The notes under the pieces are model-generated. The model was given only the letters and a program-made list of their open reading frames with translations, had not been told where the DNA came from and made no database searches. A DNA stretch of 64,000 nt from Protula sp. h YS-2021 (lineage: Eukaryota > Annelida > Polychaeta > Sabellida > Serpulidae), in the NCBI GenBank assembly GCA_949752745.1, contig OX457032.1, positions 12,659,543 through 12,723,542 of the forward strand, written 5' to 3'. Below are positions 24,236-38,287 of the stretch, one piece after another. Numbering within the stretch: the first letter of the stretch is position 1; each line of letters starts with the position of its first letter. The translations under genes were made by a program, and so were the position numbers.

Positions 24236-25762
24236 TTTAATTTAACAGAGATTTGAAGAGGTAGCCTATACCCTAACAGCGAGTCCGCATCTTTCAGTTA
24301 GTTATCACCCAGTATAAACCCTGATTAAGGTTTGTTTAGGGAACCATTTAATTATGTAGCTACATTATTATCTGGGTTAACTGAGCATCTTAGACCTGAC
24401 TGTTATTGGTCTTTCAGTTTCTGATCACCCCCACCCTCAGCAACGGGAGGATATAGTTATTAGATCGTCCTCCCGCGTGTCCAGGCTGCATCCCCGAAAC
24501 TATTGACAGGATTGTTTTGAAATTTCACGCACGGAAAGAGCAAATATCGAAGGTTAGGTGTACGGCGTCGTATTTTCTTTTTTTTTTGGGGGGGGGGGAT
24601 TTATCAAAATGTCAGTATTTTTCGGTTTTTGGAACATCCTATTTTCGACGTGGTGTCCAAGCGAGATCTCTAAACCTATTGCATTTTATATAGCACTTAT
24701 GGAAGGTGTTCAAAGTCGTTTTTTTTTCGATTCATGAAAAAGTGTAAAACAAAAGCCATAGTGTTTTGAAATTTGGTAAAACTTCGTTTGATACAGTTTT
24801 GTCTGCGAAACTGAACGGTCTTGGATACAGTCTTCCAGGCTGTGTATCGAAAACTGTTTTTCTGTTTTCTTTAAAACTTCACATACGAATAACGCAGATA
24901 CCGAAAATTGCCAGAGTGGATTATTTTTGAATAAAAAATTAGCTTTTGTCGAAATTTTAAAAATGCAAACCTGTTAAAATTGTGAAAAACGTAATGTAAG
25001 ATATAGTAACCCAGTTTTGACACCTATATCATAGGTCATCCATGTTACACGGGGGATCGTGTTTCTGAGGCTCTAGTTGCTTGAGTAGTTCGGACGGTTC
25101 TTTCAACTTTTGACGCAAGTTACGTTTTTATATTTTTTTATTAAAACGGGGAAACTAAATAGGTGTCATTGAAAGTGTGTAATTTAAGCCTGTTTTGTTT
25201 GCACTGGCCGCTCTAGTTTATTGAATGATTGGCAGGGCGCGTACAAAGGAAACAATATTTTTGCAGTGCATACGACGAGCAGATACACACAGCCGTATTC
25301 CCCGTTCTTCCAGCGACGCAGTGTATCACAATAACATAAGTAAGCGACGGAAAGCGTCGTAGAGGAGTGCAAGAATATCTAATTTATAAGAGAATATATT
25401 GTAACAAAAGTCACGAAATTGAAAAGAAACATTAACGGGGAAAAGTACCCTGCTGAGCTGGTCGCAGAGTCTTCAAGCTCGCGCTACCAGTGCTGCAGGC
25501 TGCGGGAGTGCTTTTTTCGAATAAGTCCATTCAATCATGTGGTTTTATGATTATTTCTACTACCCACCATCCCCCTGTGGGGTGGGGCGAATCTTAAGAA
25601 TACACCCGATGTGTTCTGTTCCGTGCATGGCGTAAGAGGCGACTAATCGGATTTTTTTTCTAACTCTTCTTTTGCTATTTCTTCATTCTTCCTTCTTTTT
25701 TTCCACTTGTTTCTTTAGCAAATGCATCCTAGTTCGGGACGTTAAACACGTTAAAACAAACT
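24236..25762. other. no gene recognised; dispersed repeat remnants
   Basis: AT-rich. Holds 'ATCCCCGAAACTATTGACAG'-type text resembling the nearby repeat family, a T/G homopolymer at 24577-24598, and a block at 25564-25650 containing CCCTGTGGGGTGGGGCGAAT and 'GTAAGAGGCGACTAATCGG' that looks like part of a dispersed repeat. Nothing coding is supported. Confidence 0.4.
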
Positions 25763-26007
25763 ACTCACCCCAAGCTTGCCTGTCAGTCACTAATCGTAAT
25801 ACAACCCACCCCAAGCTTGCCTGTCAGTCACTTATCGTAATACAACCCACCCCAAGATTGCCTGTCAGTCACTTATCGTAAAACAACCCACCCCAAGCTT
25901 GCCTGTCAGTCACTTATCGTAATACAACCCACCCCAAGCTTGCCTGTCAGTCACTTATCGTAAAGAACCCACCCCAAGCTTGCCTGTCAGTCACTTACCG
26001 TAATACA
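25763..26007. repeat. 41-bp minisatellite, 6 copies
   Basis: Units built from CACCCCAAGCTTGCCTGTCA followed by GTCACTTATCGTAATACAACC. One copy has A for C in AAGATTGCC and one is shortened by a few bases. Confidence 0.9.
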
Positions 26008-27027
26008 ATTATCACCAGCCCGCTTATTTTAAAAAATCCTGAGCAAATTACGGACGGCGCTTTACAACACAGTGTAGCTATGTCTGATTTCTTCGCGTGT
26101 AGATAGGAATTTATTACATGTAGGAAGGCGGGTTTCGCAGCAAATCGTATCCTTTTAGGTGCTGGGAAAGTCACCAGCACCCGTGTAACTGTTCGTGTCC
26201 GAAAATAAAAACAAAATAATGAGTCTTGTATATTTTTCTTTTTAAAAATAGACACAAATCAAGTGCACAAGAGTCTTTTACAAAGAGACACACATATAAA
26301 ATCAAGACTATTAAAATGGTCCCATCAAATCAGTCATCACAAATGTTAACACCATTCGCTCAATCACTGACGGCTGAGCAACAGACTGAAAAATATGTAC
26401 ATTAAAACATTAAATGCTTTTAAGTAAAAAGTTCACAGTAAAACGAAACTGTTATTCCCACTACAGTAATGAAAGCCGGAGACATTACAAGTAAAGACAT
26501 GCTTTCTGAACTCCAGGCTAATTTATATATCAAATAGAGTTGGCATTGCTGTACTACGCTAGTTTCGAGTTTCACACTGAAAAGAAAACCGGTGCCAAAA
26601 AAGGAAAAGATCTGCTACTTCTGGGTACATGACAAAATAAGTGATATTACTCAAAGAGAGTGATAGCTTTGTGCAGGTGACCATTTTGATTCTTTGTAGA
26701 AACAATTCAAGCAATAAACTGTTTTACTGAACTTCACCATATAAAAAACGGCTTTCTTATCAGGCACCCGGGCATACACGCTTTGCCTTTTCCTTCGAAT
26801 TTCTCCGCGCAGAGACAAAGTAGTCCCTTTAAAATACAAACCCACAGTTCCTGCCATCCCCCTAAAACCTTCGCACAAAATAGCATTTAAAGTCATGTAC
26901 ATAGATTCTATTAATATAACGTCCTCATCCTATATTACATATCTATCGTTCCATGCGCCGCAAATATATACTACACACTCACAAGATATACATCTGGAGC
27001 ACACAATAGATATTGAGCGCAATATGG
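26008..27027. other. no gene recognised
   Basis: About 1 kb of AT-rich sequence between two minisatellites, downstream of the minus-strand tetraspanin. It might include part of its 3' flank; no exon is supported. Confidence 0.35.
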
Positions 27028-27192
27028 CGCGGAATACACTAAATACGGAATGCGCGAGCTAAGTACGGAATGCACGCGCTAAGTACGAAACGAACGAGCT
27101 AAGTACGGAATGCAGAAGCTAAGTACGGAACGAACGAGCTAAATACGGAATGCACGAGCTAAGTACGGAATGCAAGAACCAAATACGGAATG
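27028..27192. repeat. ~20-bp tandem repeat, ~8 copies
   Basis: Units of CTAAGTACGGAATGCACGAG with substitutions, ending in 'AAATACGGAATGGCTC'. No coding significance seen. Confidence 0.85.
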
Positions 27193-28549
27193 GCTCAAGT
27201 ACGAGAACATCAAAGCACTACAATTAGCGAACAGTCAATACTCCTGCAATATTAGGTCTAACGTTATGTTGAATCCAGTTTTTCTCAATGTTTAATTTCT
27301 ATGTCGACGCACATTAAGCAATAAAGCTACTTCAATTTTGTCTTATTATGGCTATTGTGCATATATTTATTTACTTATTTACGAAGTACGAAGTGTGTAG
27401 TTCCCATTGATTTTTTTGGCCATCCAGTGCTGTGACATGTTGCTTATGATAACGGAGTAACAGTGCATGTTTACTACAAAAAGAAAACACTTCTCAACAG
27501 ACTAGTTTCACTTTTCAATTAAGACTATGCTTGATGTTTACATAGAAACATTACAACTTGGAATGATGGAAGCTACTGCGGACGGGAAAGGGACTGTAAG
27601 CCAACTGTTATCACAATGTGGGGGTTCTCCGCAAATCATCCCGGGGCGGGAAATCCATCTTTTTTTTTCCTTCTTTTTGGAATGTCGATTTCTGAATGGA
27701 ACGTTTCGCTACGATAGGGTTATGGTGCGTCAGAGATCATCTCTTTACATTTTAAGTAAATACCATGGCGTCTTATTTTGCTATATAATTCCATTAGAGA
27801 CCAAGCGGATGACGTATACCACACAAGGGACGTATACGACACGTATACGACACAAGTGAAGCAGGACAGTGGTGACGGCACTCCTACGTCTGTAGTAAAA
27901 CCAAAATGTTACAAGCAGACATATGAAAAACGACATGCAACATTAGATAAAATTCCATAAAAAAAGCCAACAAAATCAATGCTCAATGTCTGATTGTGCC
28001 TCAGACAATATCTCTACTTTCATCAATTTGATTTCAATTTCACAGGTCACGTTGCTTGGTCGTAACTCACTATCGATAGTTTTCACAGCTCGCTAAAACC
28101 AACTCAGCAACACCGTGACAATTAATAAAAAAAAAAGAAAAAATAATCCACGTTTTTAAAACCGTGGCGTAAATGGCTATCAATAATATCTCTTCTAAAA
28201 ATCGTTGAAAGTAAGCTTTTGCACAATGGCCCCTCCTATTACAAATTAGACCTACGCTCTTAAAGCGTGTGGCGAGTTTTCAATGAGTTTTTGATGATAT
28301 TCAGCGGTTGCAAAAAGACTATCCTACATACAGTTTTAAATTGGATGATGTTTTCGGGCATTTTCCAGTCCATTTCACTTCTAAACTTATCTAACCACGT
28401 CTTAAAACGAGGATGGAAATAACCCTGGCTCTAAGAAAGAGGTCTGTCCCCTTGCTGCATATAAGTCGTCTTGGAAAGTAATACTCTTTGTGATGTGTTC
28501 TTGCCGTCAAATCACCCCCCTTCCTCCTGTGCTACTCAGCTCGGCGTTC
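27193..28549. other. 3' flank of the minus-strand tetraspanin, no gene recognised
   Basis: Begins immediately downstream of the tetraspanin stop. A minus-strand AATAAA (TTTATT on +) lies near 27366, but about 1.2 kb away. A short repeat ACGTATACGACACGTATACG occurs near 27833. No coding sequence is supported. Confidence 0.35.
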
Positions 28550-31500
28550 TCAGTCTATAAGTCTCAGCAGAATAAACGCCAGCACGATTCCACTTATCTG
28601 AAAAATCACACACATTCACTTATGTAGCCTATCTGTCTGGAGTCAACCATTGATATTCGTTAAGCGTACTTGACATTAACATTTACTACAACAGATTAAA
28701 ACTGAACAAATTACAGCATTGTATTGTAATTCGGGATCTTGCCACGATCAAGGAATTCATTGTGATTAAAACCAGGCCTCATTTTATAGTGAATTGGATC
28801 CAAGAAAACAAGGATCTTGTTGCGATGACTCGCCATGGCTACACCCACACCCATTCCCATGCCGATCAGATAGTCTGTGTAATCACCATGGCTACACCCA
28901 CGCCCATTCCCATGCCGATCAGATAGTCTGTGTAATCACCATGGCTATACCCACGCCCATTCCCATGCCGATCAGATAGCCTGTGTACTCACCATGGCTA
29001 TACCAACGCCCATTCCCATGCCGATCAGATAGCCTGTGTACTCAATGATAAAATCCCTGCCGGCACTGTAACAGCCCTGAAATGTCCACACAGCAACGTC
29101 ATCAAATGTCAGTGTAGCTTTGTGCAACTACATCAGTTACAAACCGGGTATCTCCCTATGTCGTCGGAAAAACCGAACGATAAATGCCGTAAAATGATAA
29201 TCCAGATAGCAAAATAACTCAACTGCCTGACTTTTTATGGTGAATTATAAATTATAAAAGGCTTCTGCTACCACTGACTACAAAATTAACATAAAGTAAT
29301 TTTACTTTAGCTATGAAGGGAAGACTTAAACCGACATCGCTTAAGCCAACCAGTTAACCGGATTTCACTGCCCAAATACAGAGAACTGCAACACCATATA
29401 AATTGCTCCGATCGACATATCACTTGACCCTAGCGATGTCGACTTCTAAAGGATTCCCCATCATTAGGCCTGCAGCCAGCTTGGCATTTCAGGCTAAGCC
29501 AGCAGCACAGATCAATCCTATATATATGCGTGATACGCAGACAGCACCCTCAGAGCTCTCTACACCGACAATTATAGACAACTGACGTTACCCTGTAATA
29601 CAAGGCCGTGTTTTCGTTTTGCCCTGAGGTTTGTCCCGGAGGCCCTTGGTTCCAGGTTTGACACTTCTGCGAGTCCAGATAGTCGCCATATTGGTTACGT
29701 ACGCAGCAGCTCAGAGGTACGTACGGCTTGTCAACCTCTGTCAAAGAAACGCACAGGCTACACAGTGTTTTCAACTTCTATTCACTGCCAGACTGACTTC
29801 CCTGACTACGGTGTAACACCAGGACTGGGCATATATGAAATCATTTCAATATCAAGTAGGGAATATATGGATCTATTTAGAACAATGACTCGATAGTATA
29901 ACAATTAAGTAGGTTTAAACGACGATACTGCTTGAATAAATTAGAGTAGAGCTTTCGATCACATGGACAGTTACAGAGATGTCAAAGAACTGCCTATGTA
30001 CAAACAGTTTTTCCCCACTTATTACTTCTATGTTGCTTATACTTTGAAGCGTTTTACAGAAAGTGACCGGGGGCACTCTGTTGAAGTTATCAATTAAAAG
30101 AATGCGGAACTTCCAGGATTTGGCTCTGTACGTTTTGTATTTTGACAAGAACCGAACCGGAAACCTTCAGATCATTAACGCCGGCTAGTTTCGTCACAAG
30201 AAGTGGGCGGAGAAAGCATCACAGCGTGAAGGTACACTGATCCATAACGCTTTGAGGAAAACGGCGAAAATAAAGAGGGAATAAAAGAAGGAATACCCTC
30301 GAGGCCACTCTGGATTTTGTACCACTCGGAGGCTCGATACACATTCCAGCTTTGATCTTCTACACCGCAGCATTTCAACTACACAGCAATTGATGACGGT
30401 GTTCATTTTATGTTATTTTCATTGGCCAACGCGGATGATTGACAGGTTGGGGTACCAAACTCGCAGTGTGAAAAGATCTCGGAAGGTTGTTATTGCCGAA
30501 TCTGCAAACGCTTGCAGTACGGAAGCCTACCGACATCCTCCCGTCTACAGAGAAGTAGTGAAGTTTGAAAATCTCAGACCAAGATGAAGTGGAGATATGC
30601 ATGTGTGCAACATAAACGTCTGTTATCCCACACTTGTTAGTTAACAAAAGAAAAACCAAACCAAAAAATGTTAACAAAACTAAATACACGCATGTCAAAC
30701 TACACAGTAAAACATGTGATTATGTCAGAAAAAGCAGTGGAACTCGTTAGTGAAAACTAAGTAGCACCAAAATCAGCCATTTGCTGAACCGTTCTACGAT
30801 TTCTTTCAACCATGTTTAGGACAGACGCAGGAAACTCTTCCAAACAACAACAGTGGTGAATAATTCGCGTAGCCAAAGGTCACCAAGATGTGAGGGCTAC
30901 CACTAGAATGTAAAGCCGATGCTCAGTCGGAGTTTTTCTCCATGACTTGTATATCTGTAAGTACTGTTCAAAAGACTTCTGGCAGAAGGAATGATCTGCC
31001 TTTCGCAATAATAATACATTAATATCCGGTATTAGGAGCGGTTTTTTTTGCGGGACAAAGTATTCACAGGAGACTGTTCGAATCCACTCTGAATCTCCTA
31101 AAAAAATGGCTTTACCAACGAAGGACGAGAAACTCCGTGAAGCGGGAAGAAAACGGGAGAAACGGCGAGATTTCATCATCTGATTCTCAACAGCCTTTAC
31201 GGGCAGGCTTTACAGTAAAACAGCCAACACGAAAGCAACGCCCTTCGATGCTTTAAACAGCGTCTTTTTTTTTTTTTATTGCTTTGTATTAAAACGAAAA
31301 GTGGACGTTATCAATTTACAGCGGCGCATGCGCAAGTGTTTCTGTAAGCAGATATGGTAGCAAGAAAAGCCGAGGCCGTCGGCGTAATGATCGACAGGTG
31401 TGCTACCACTCCGTTACCAAGCAATTTCCTGGATATATGCAGCAAATGAATATTGTTATACAGTGAATACCTGCAACGCCGGGTTGTATTTTATACCATT

Positions 31501-34500
31501 CGGAATCTCGGTAGATACCCCAGCTTTGGTCCTCAACAGCGCAACAATATAACTAGATGTAGCAACAGGAACAGAACAGAAGAAAAAAAACACACATATA
31601 ACTGTTAATGGAAATTATAAGAAACCATATTAGAACAAGACAGACTAAAGCGTTGCATTGTAACATTTTTTCCCCGCTCTTTCAAAATTCCGACGATTAT
31701 TGCAGGATTTTGCTAACACTGGTATTGTCGAGAGCTTTTTTTAATCTTTGAGGGGGGGGGGGGGGGGGCGTTTGAACAGTCCAGTTTCCGTCGTTTGTGA
31801 CACAGGGTCATCAGGAAGTAATGTTGTGAACTTAAATGTTCGCCGTTACGGAAACCTTGAATACGTACAATGTTCAGACGTATTGATAGTGCCAAATAAT
31901 ATCAGCCAACAACAGTGTACAATGCTCTGCCGCAGACTAACGGAGAATTAAGATTTAACACTTCTAATATTCTACGACTACTTTCCAATATATTAGACAT
32001 GTAATTAAATACTTTAAAAAATTAAAGCCCATCCAACCCCATCTGACCAGCCGATTAAATTAGAAATCCTTCAATTACAACTTTCAGCTTTTTCTGATTT
32101 TTTCTAGCACAAATTGAAGATCCCAAAATAAAATATTTACTCCTTCGAGCCCATCGGATAAATGTCAATGAGAAATTGTGCAAGACACACAGTAGATGAT
32201 TGGGCTGCTCACCGCCCCGCTCTCGTCCTCCCCCTCTTACTCCCCTTTCCAGCATTAAGATGAAACGCGAAGGATATTTTAACTTCCATACCGCAGAACA
32301 GACACAATTTAATCCTGCGCGTTGATATGAAGCGAGGATTAATTTTTAAACTGAATCGAGCTTAGAAAAATTAAAATGACACTTGAGGCGGCTAAAAGAC
32401 CTTTTGTTACATGTAACGGCTAGTATCCTGGTGTTACTTGTAAAGTTTAGCTAAGAAATCGTTACATGAACCGAATAAGTATTAAGGTGTTACATGGGAT
32501 AGCTAAGATTTTTTTTCATCAAACCACGAGCATAGTAACCAAGGGAAACTAAAACAGTAACGTGTAAAACGAACTATCAAAACGGAGACAAACATGTAAC
32601 TTTTTTACTGCAATCTTAGATATTCTACTACTACCAACTACATCTGCAGCTTCTACAACTACAAATTCATATAACTGTGTAACTATTTAGCACTGCAATA
32701 TCCTGCTTGCTTGCGTAGTTGTCAGTGGGTATTATTTTAAAAGTCAGCTCCCGGTGGTGCGAAAAAAACTGAATCACAATGGTGGATGTTGTGGAGTTGG
32801 GAGATTTTTAAACTCTTCGATTTATTCCCAGGTTTTAAGAAACATTTCAAATCGCCACATGTTTTTTCGCGGGGGGGGGGGGGGGGGTGGGGGGGGAATA
32901 GTGGAGACGTCCCTCGGGGAAGGGAGCAATAGTGGAGACGTCCCTGGACCAATCTATTCCCCCATACCTTCTCATGAATCTATGTATGGACATCTCGCCA
33001 AGCAATCACGATAGATCGTACAACAGTAATTTTTCTATCTTAAACGAAAGCAACGACACATCAACCACATGCTTTTCAAAACCGACAAACAAAGTGGGCG
33101 ATTTTGGACAAGGGGTAGTAACTGAGGTGCAGGTAGGCGGGACAATAATCTCCCAAAACGTCAATCATCACGTATTTAGCCAATCAAAAGCTGTCTGTCA
33201 TGTGACAATCTATGCAATAAACATATAGGATAAAAACATGCAATTACGGTATTGATTTCAAACGAATCAACAAATCAGCTATAATAATATATTAAAACAT
33301 TACATTCTAATTTAAAAAAAAAAAAAGAATTAATTTTTAATTTGAAATTTTCTTCATCTTTTTAAGGTCACCCATTTAATAGCATGAAATCTGAGTAATG
33401 AACTATATAGAATATCCTGTATCGATTTGCAAATACTTATTCTTAATATTTAAAAAAAGTTCAACTTCACAAATATGTCAATTACTGAAATTAAACAAAG
33501 CTGTAGAATTAAAGCAAGCCATTACACGTATATGCAATGGGATTAAATCAAACTACTTGACAACTGCTGACACTTAAGGCACAACATAATTTCAAATATC
33601 AGTAAAACATATTCCAACAATCAGCACAACATATTCTAGCAATCAGCACAACATAATTGAAACTATCACCACATTTAGTTACGCAAAAATAATTAGATAC
33701 AGTCTGTACAATTTTAATTGATCAAGTGAAATTAACTCATCAGGCAATAAGCATCTGCAGTTCTATGATTGGTCTCAACTAAAAATATCATCACCCCCTC
33801 CCCACCCGCTACCCCCCCCCCCCCTCCACGCCATCTTTGAACTATGTCATTACTATGATTTGGGGGTGTCCAACAGTCTAATTCAAAGGAGTGTACACAA
33901 ATTCATAAATCAAAATTGAGGCCACAAATGATAATCAATAGTAAGCTTTCAACCATTGTTTTCACAGGCGTATATAATTTAACTTCTCATTGGAATCAGA
34001 ACATACGGTTTCTTGGCATTTGTCCCAATCCCTTGTGAAGTCTGCATGATACTTAATATGCAGACTATGACCATAGTCACGCGTGAGAGTCACGCGCATG
34101 TAGTCCTGCACCGCGTAGTCAATCTGTTAGTCACACAAGTATACAAGCATAGTCCACAGATATAGTCACACTGAGTCAACAAACAGCGGTTAAACACAAA
34201 ATATTATGCAGGTCAGTGAAAAGCTTAGAAATGCAGCCATGATCACAAATGGCAATACCCATCGAAATAAGCGAAACTAGCGAAGACGGCACTGCACTTC
34301 TGTCAAAGCTTTCACCAAAAGAAACTGTGCGTCCTACTCTGAATGTGACAAAATGCAAGCACTGTAAAACACCGACAGGCTGATCTATTTTTGCTTTTTT
34401 TTTATTAGATATAAAGACAACACACTCCCTGCAAAATAACGTTAGTTTCAAGCTAATTAGAAATATCTACCATAGTGTGAAATGCATGCGTATAAAGTGC

Positions 34501-37500
34501 AAAAATGTTTGAGAAAGGAACTCCGCAGCTGGCAGACATCTCAGGATGTGAAGGAATTTCTGGTGATCAGTCAATCGCTTTTTTGGGGGGGTGGGGGTTG
34601 CGCGGGTTGAGGTTATCGTTGTTGATGATATTTAATGGCCAGATATCACACTATCCTGCCATGGTGCCATTTTTCTTTAATTTTTTGGAACCGTAAACGT
34701 ACATTAGTAAGGTTAGTAAACACAGCTGAAAAACACATAGTAACCAAGATGCAACAGTATACATTCAAACAAATATAAAAATAAGTAGTGAATAAAGTAA
34801 AACACATGTAAACCTAAAATGGAGACAAACTAAGTTAACAGCCAGATTATCGGTTGAATAAGCACCTAAGACAGAATAATCAACCAACAGCCACACTGGA
34901 GCTTGTTTTCTGTCAATGCATGAAAATTCGCTATTTTCCTTCATTTTTCTCTATTCTGATGAGAATCAGAATTTACTAAAAATTGAAAAAAATTGCGGCA
35001 GTTGACTTCTTTTGCCCTGGTGCTAACCAACAAGCTGTGGTGCTAGCGAATAAAATTGTGTTAAACAACCAACCACCACAATACAAAATTCGCCTGAAAC
35101 TGAAGCATTCGCCCAATCAGAACCCTTGATGCACAACTCAACGTCAATGGGATGCGCCGTTACATACTTTACGTTGTGCTTGGTCCCAGGCATTGGTAAT
35201 AAACTCATTGTATGAGTTTTTAAGGTCGACGCCGTAGTTCTTCTGGATGGTTTTGCGCATCACTGTATACTGAAGCTCATTTCTAATCTAAATCAATAAA
35301 ATATAACTGCGTTATTCCACGAGAGTGTTGTGGAGAATATGTTTGTCTTCAACCCTACACACTCTCAAAACATGCTGGATTGTGGCCATATCTGCAGAAT
35401 TTTCTATTCTCTAGCTTTACCCATTCTATCGCAATACATGAGGCAGTTGAGACGACACCACGGACCAAAATGATGGAAAGCAGTTCCAGGTGCCTGGCCT
35501 ATGAGTTCACTACATGGGAATGTTTATACATGAGTTTGGAAGATTCCCCTGCAGATTTTAAGGAACATTTTTCAGATTTTATTTTCAAAACAGAGTAGAG
35601 TTCGCAATCGGTGACCAAAAATCGGTCCACGACCGTAACTGTTCGTGGTCAAAACCGACACATCAGTTACTTCGATTATATATGGATGATCCAGAAAAAA
35701 CCTTTAACTGTGTTACACTGTTCGTATGGCATTATTCTGCTTAATTTGAGAGTAAAAAAAGCAACTGAAATGCCAGTCTGTAACCACAGGCGCGTGTCAG
35801 AGGGTATAACAAGCAACGGTGATGTGGCACACGGCAGGCTTTTAGTTAAGGCACGGAAGGCACCGGAACCAGGTGCTGGGAAGGTTGCGAGAGATGAGGA
35901 AGCTGTACAATTCTTGTTGTGAGAATGTTACCGTATCATCTCATCCAAATCCTCCTTTTAACAACAGCTTTTGCTTACTTGGCAATTACCAGACATTTTC
36001 TTGGCATAACCACCCCCCCACCACCCCCCCCCCCCAAACCAAGTACAGCGATCAAAGAATGGTTAACGACCTATTCATTTGGTCTCTAAAAAGTCTCATA
36101 AATTAATCCATTTCTAGATAAAGGTAGATGCAGTATCAAGGTGGGTTGGCGTGGAGGGAGGGGAGGGGGGAGAAGGAGGACTGTCTCGATGCGAGTAGCC
36201 TGTACACTCTTTTTTTTTGGGTGGGGAGGGGGTCGGAAAAACCTGAGAGAGACCCCCCCCCCGACACATAATTGGGCCCAACAAAAAATCCTCAGAAACT
36301 GGAATTATTTTAAGATTGCGAACCCTACCATATGGACTACCAGATATTTACCTAGTACGAGTCAATATAAAGTATTATTGACCACTAAGAAAATGTTGAC
36401 CTTAAGGTCAACATGGTCTTAACAATGTTGACCTGAAATAAGTAAATATAGCCCTTGTTACATGGCTTAATTGACATTTTGACTGAAAATCACTGTAACA
36501 TCCATCGACTTTTGCGTTCCGGTCAACATTGAAAAATTATTGACTTGGGAATCGACCAATCAGATTACAGTATTTACCCAAGTCATGTAGATGAGTCAAA
36601 ATCACCACATGAATTTTTTACATAATTATTTAGTACACTTACAAACAACTTACACCTACTGTTCAAAATCTGTTTTAAATATTTTAAAAGATTGTTTTAA
36701 CTTACTTGGGTTCTGTAAACAATTGCCAGGATGGAACCCACAACAAGGAACAGGAAAATGGCCACAAGCGCACAAAAATACTGAAATAAGGTAATACTAC
36801 AAATGAACTGTTCTATTCACAGCCATAAATCGCGTGTCAGAAACCGAAAATCATTATTCAAGTTCTTACTATTGTTTCGTTCTTTAGCATTCATCAATTT
36901 GCAACAATGTTTCAATTTTTGTTTTCTCTCAAACTATTGATTTTACACTTTTTCATTTCAGGATTCATCTGACAACTCGCCAATTGAAGAGAAACTGTAA
37001 TTGCATTTTGTTTCACAGATTTTAGATTAAAAATACACAAGAAAAAGTCTTACTATTAAGATGATAATTTTATTCCTTGCAATGGCCCCGCAGCATCCCA
37101 ACAAAGTGACGAAAAATGCCAAGCTAGCACCTGCAAGAAAAGTTGACAGTGCCTGCTCTGAATATAGTTCAACATAACGGATGTGTGGAGACTATTGGTT
37201 CAGGTAGGATACACAAATGAGTTGTGATAACAAAACGCCAGCACTCACAAAATGTCATCAAGCACGCGCCACCCGCCACAACATGCGTGGCAATATACAA
37301 CATGTCAGCAAGCACGGGTCACCATTCACAACATGTCAGCAAGCACGCACCACCATTCACAACATGTCAGCAAGCACGAGCCACCAGTCACAACATGTCA
37401 GTAAGCACGCGCCACCAGCCACAACATATCAGCAAGCACGGGCCACCACTCACAACATGTCAGCAAGCACGCGCCACCATTCACAATATGTCAGCAAGCA

Positions 37501-38287
37501 CGCGCCACCATTCACAATATGTCACCAAGCACGCACCACCATTCACAACATGTCAGCAAGCACGCACCACCATTCACAACATGTCAGCAAGCACGCGCCA
37601 CCATTCACAACATGTCAGCAAGCACACACCACCAGTCACAACATGTCGGCAAGCACGCGCCACCAGTCACAACATGTCAGCAAGCACACACCACCATTCA
37701 CAAAATGTCATTAAGCATGCGCCACCATCCACAACATGTCTATTCACATAATGTCAACAAGCACAAGAGCCATCACGTGTCACCACCTACTTACCTATGA
37801 CTATCATATAACCGGCCACGGTCATGAGGACATTGCCATAGATGGCAGACATGAAATTCTTCTCCACTAAAATCCATGTGGTAACACCAATGACAACACA
37901 ACTGCACATCTGTAGCGAACATATAAAATTGTAACATACATTTTAAAAAACTTTTTATTTACAAACAATGTTGTGGAGGAGGAAAATGTATATCTTACAA
38001 GAACAACCATTTCATATTTCCCACTCTTCATATCATTAACGAAAGATTTTTTGTTAGTTTGAGTACGAGAACGTCAGTTACATGTATTAACTGAAATATG
38101 TTCAAAACAACTTCAACGATTTCGGCAATAAGACAAAATGTTAAAAAGATAACTGAAGACTCACAAAGAATACAATATTGAGTGCAATAAGTAGATAGCG
38201 CGCACACTGGCCACAGCTTCCCAGTTCCTTGTGTTGCCGCTGTTTGTACTCCGGCCTCCCTTCTTCGTATGTCTGTCCGTACATCAT
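28550..38287 (-). CDS. tetraspanin (complete), with alternative large-loop exons
   Basis: Exons in transcript order: 38165-38287 (ATG; a second ATG follows), 37795-37909, 37054-37130, 36706-36780, 35168-35287, then 31471-31552 or 30297-30378, then 29592-29737, 28993-29076, 28550-28597 (TGA). Using one alternative exon gives 289 residues with consistent phases. TM1 ~25-50 (YLLIALNIVFF), TM2 ~70-98 (LAFFVTLLGCCGAIARNK), TM3 ~106-126 (CALVAIFLFLVVGSILAIV), large extracellular loop ~131-250 with CCG/CCA, SCC, a further Cys in QKC and the Cys in GCYSAGRD, TM4 ~255-288 (YLIGMGMGVGIAM then ISGIVLAFILLRLID). Tetraspanins organise membrane microdomains by binding partner proteins through the large loop. 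All features of the family are present. It lies head-to-head with the paralogue starting at 51983, with a LINE between. Confidence 0.9.
28833..29046 (-). repeat. 53-bp tandem duplication of the TM4 exon end with its splice donor, 4 copies
   Basis: On the minus strand the last 41 nt of exon 28993-29076 (coding YLIGMGMGVGIAM) plus 12 nt are repeated four times. The junctions read ATG followed by GTGAGT, GTGATT, GTGATT and, after the last copy, GCGAGT. Each 12-nt joint also ends in ACACAG, a possible acceptor. Reading through the first junction meets a stop, so splicing at one of these donors is needed. Confidence 0.85.
30297..30378 (-). CDS. tetraspanin alternative exon B (CCG version)
   Basis: 82 nt, starts phase 0, ends phase 1, with acceptor GTGTAG and the same donor, GTATTC, as exon A. 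It encodes LKCCGVEDQSWNVYRASEW plus YKIQSGLE, with the canonical CCG. It differs from exon A mainly around the CCG and at the 3' end. Confidence 0.9.
31471..31552 (-). CDS. tetraspanin alternative exon A (CCA version)
   Basis: 82 nt, starts phase 0, ends phase 1, acceptor CTAG and donor GTATTC. It encodes LYCCAVEDQSWGIYRDSEW plus YKIQPGVA. It aligns residue for residue with exon B at 30297-30378, and the Gly of the tetraspanin CCG motif is Ala here. Joining A to B would shift the frame, so only one can be used. Confidence 0.85.
36393..36414. repeat. perfect 22-bp palindrome in a tetraspanin intron
   Basis: Centre CTTAAG with arms ATGTTGAC and GTCAACAT. A related imperfect palindrome occurs at 62607-62654. 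Confidence 0.75.
37240..37790. repeat. 31-bp minisatellite, ~17 copies, in tetraspanin intron
   Basis: Units of CACCATTCACAACATGTCAG followed by CAAGCACGCGC fill the intron between exons 37054-37130 and 37795-37909. The apparent long frames here are by-products of the array. Confidence 0.9.

Noticed and set aside
25745..26007. CRISPR-like regular repeat array
   Set aside because: Units are contiguous with no variable spacers, and the genome is eukaryotic; it is a minisatellite.
37217..37800. Overlapping His/Ser-rich frames up to 175 residues
   Set aside because: Produced by the 31-bp minisatellite in a tetraspanin intron.
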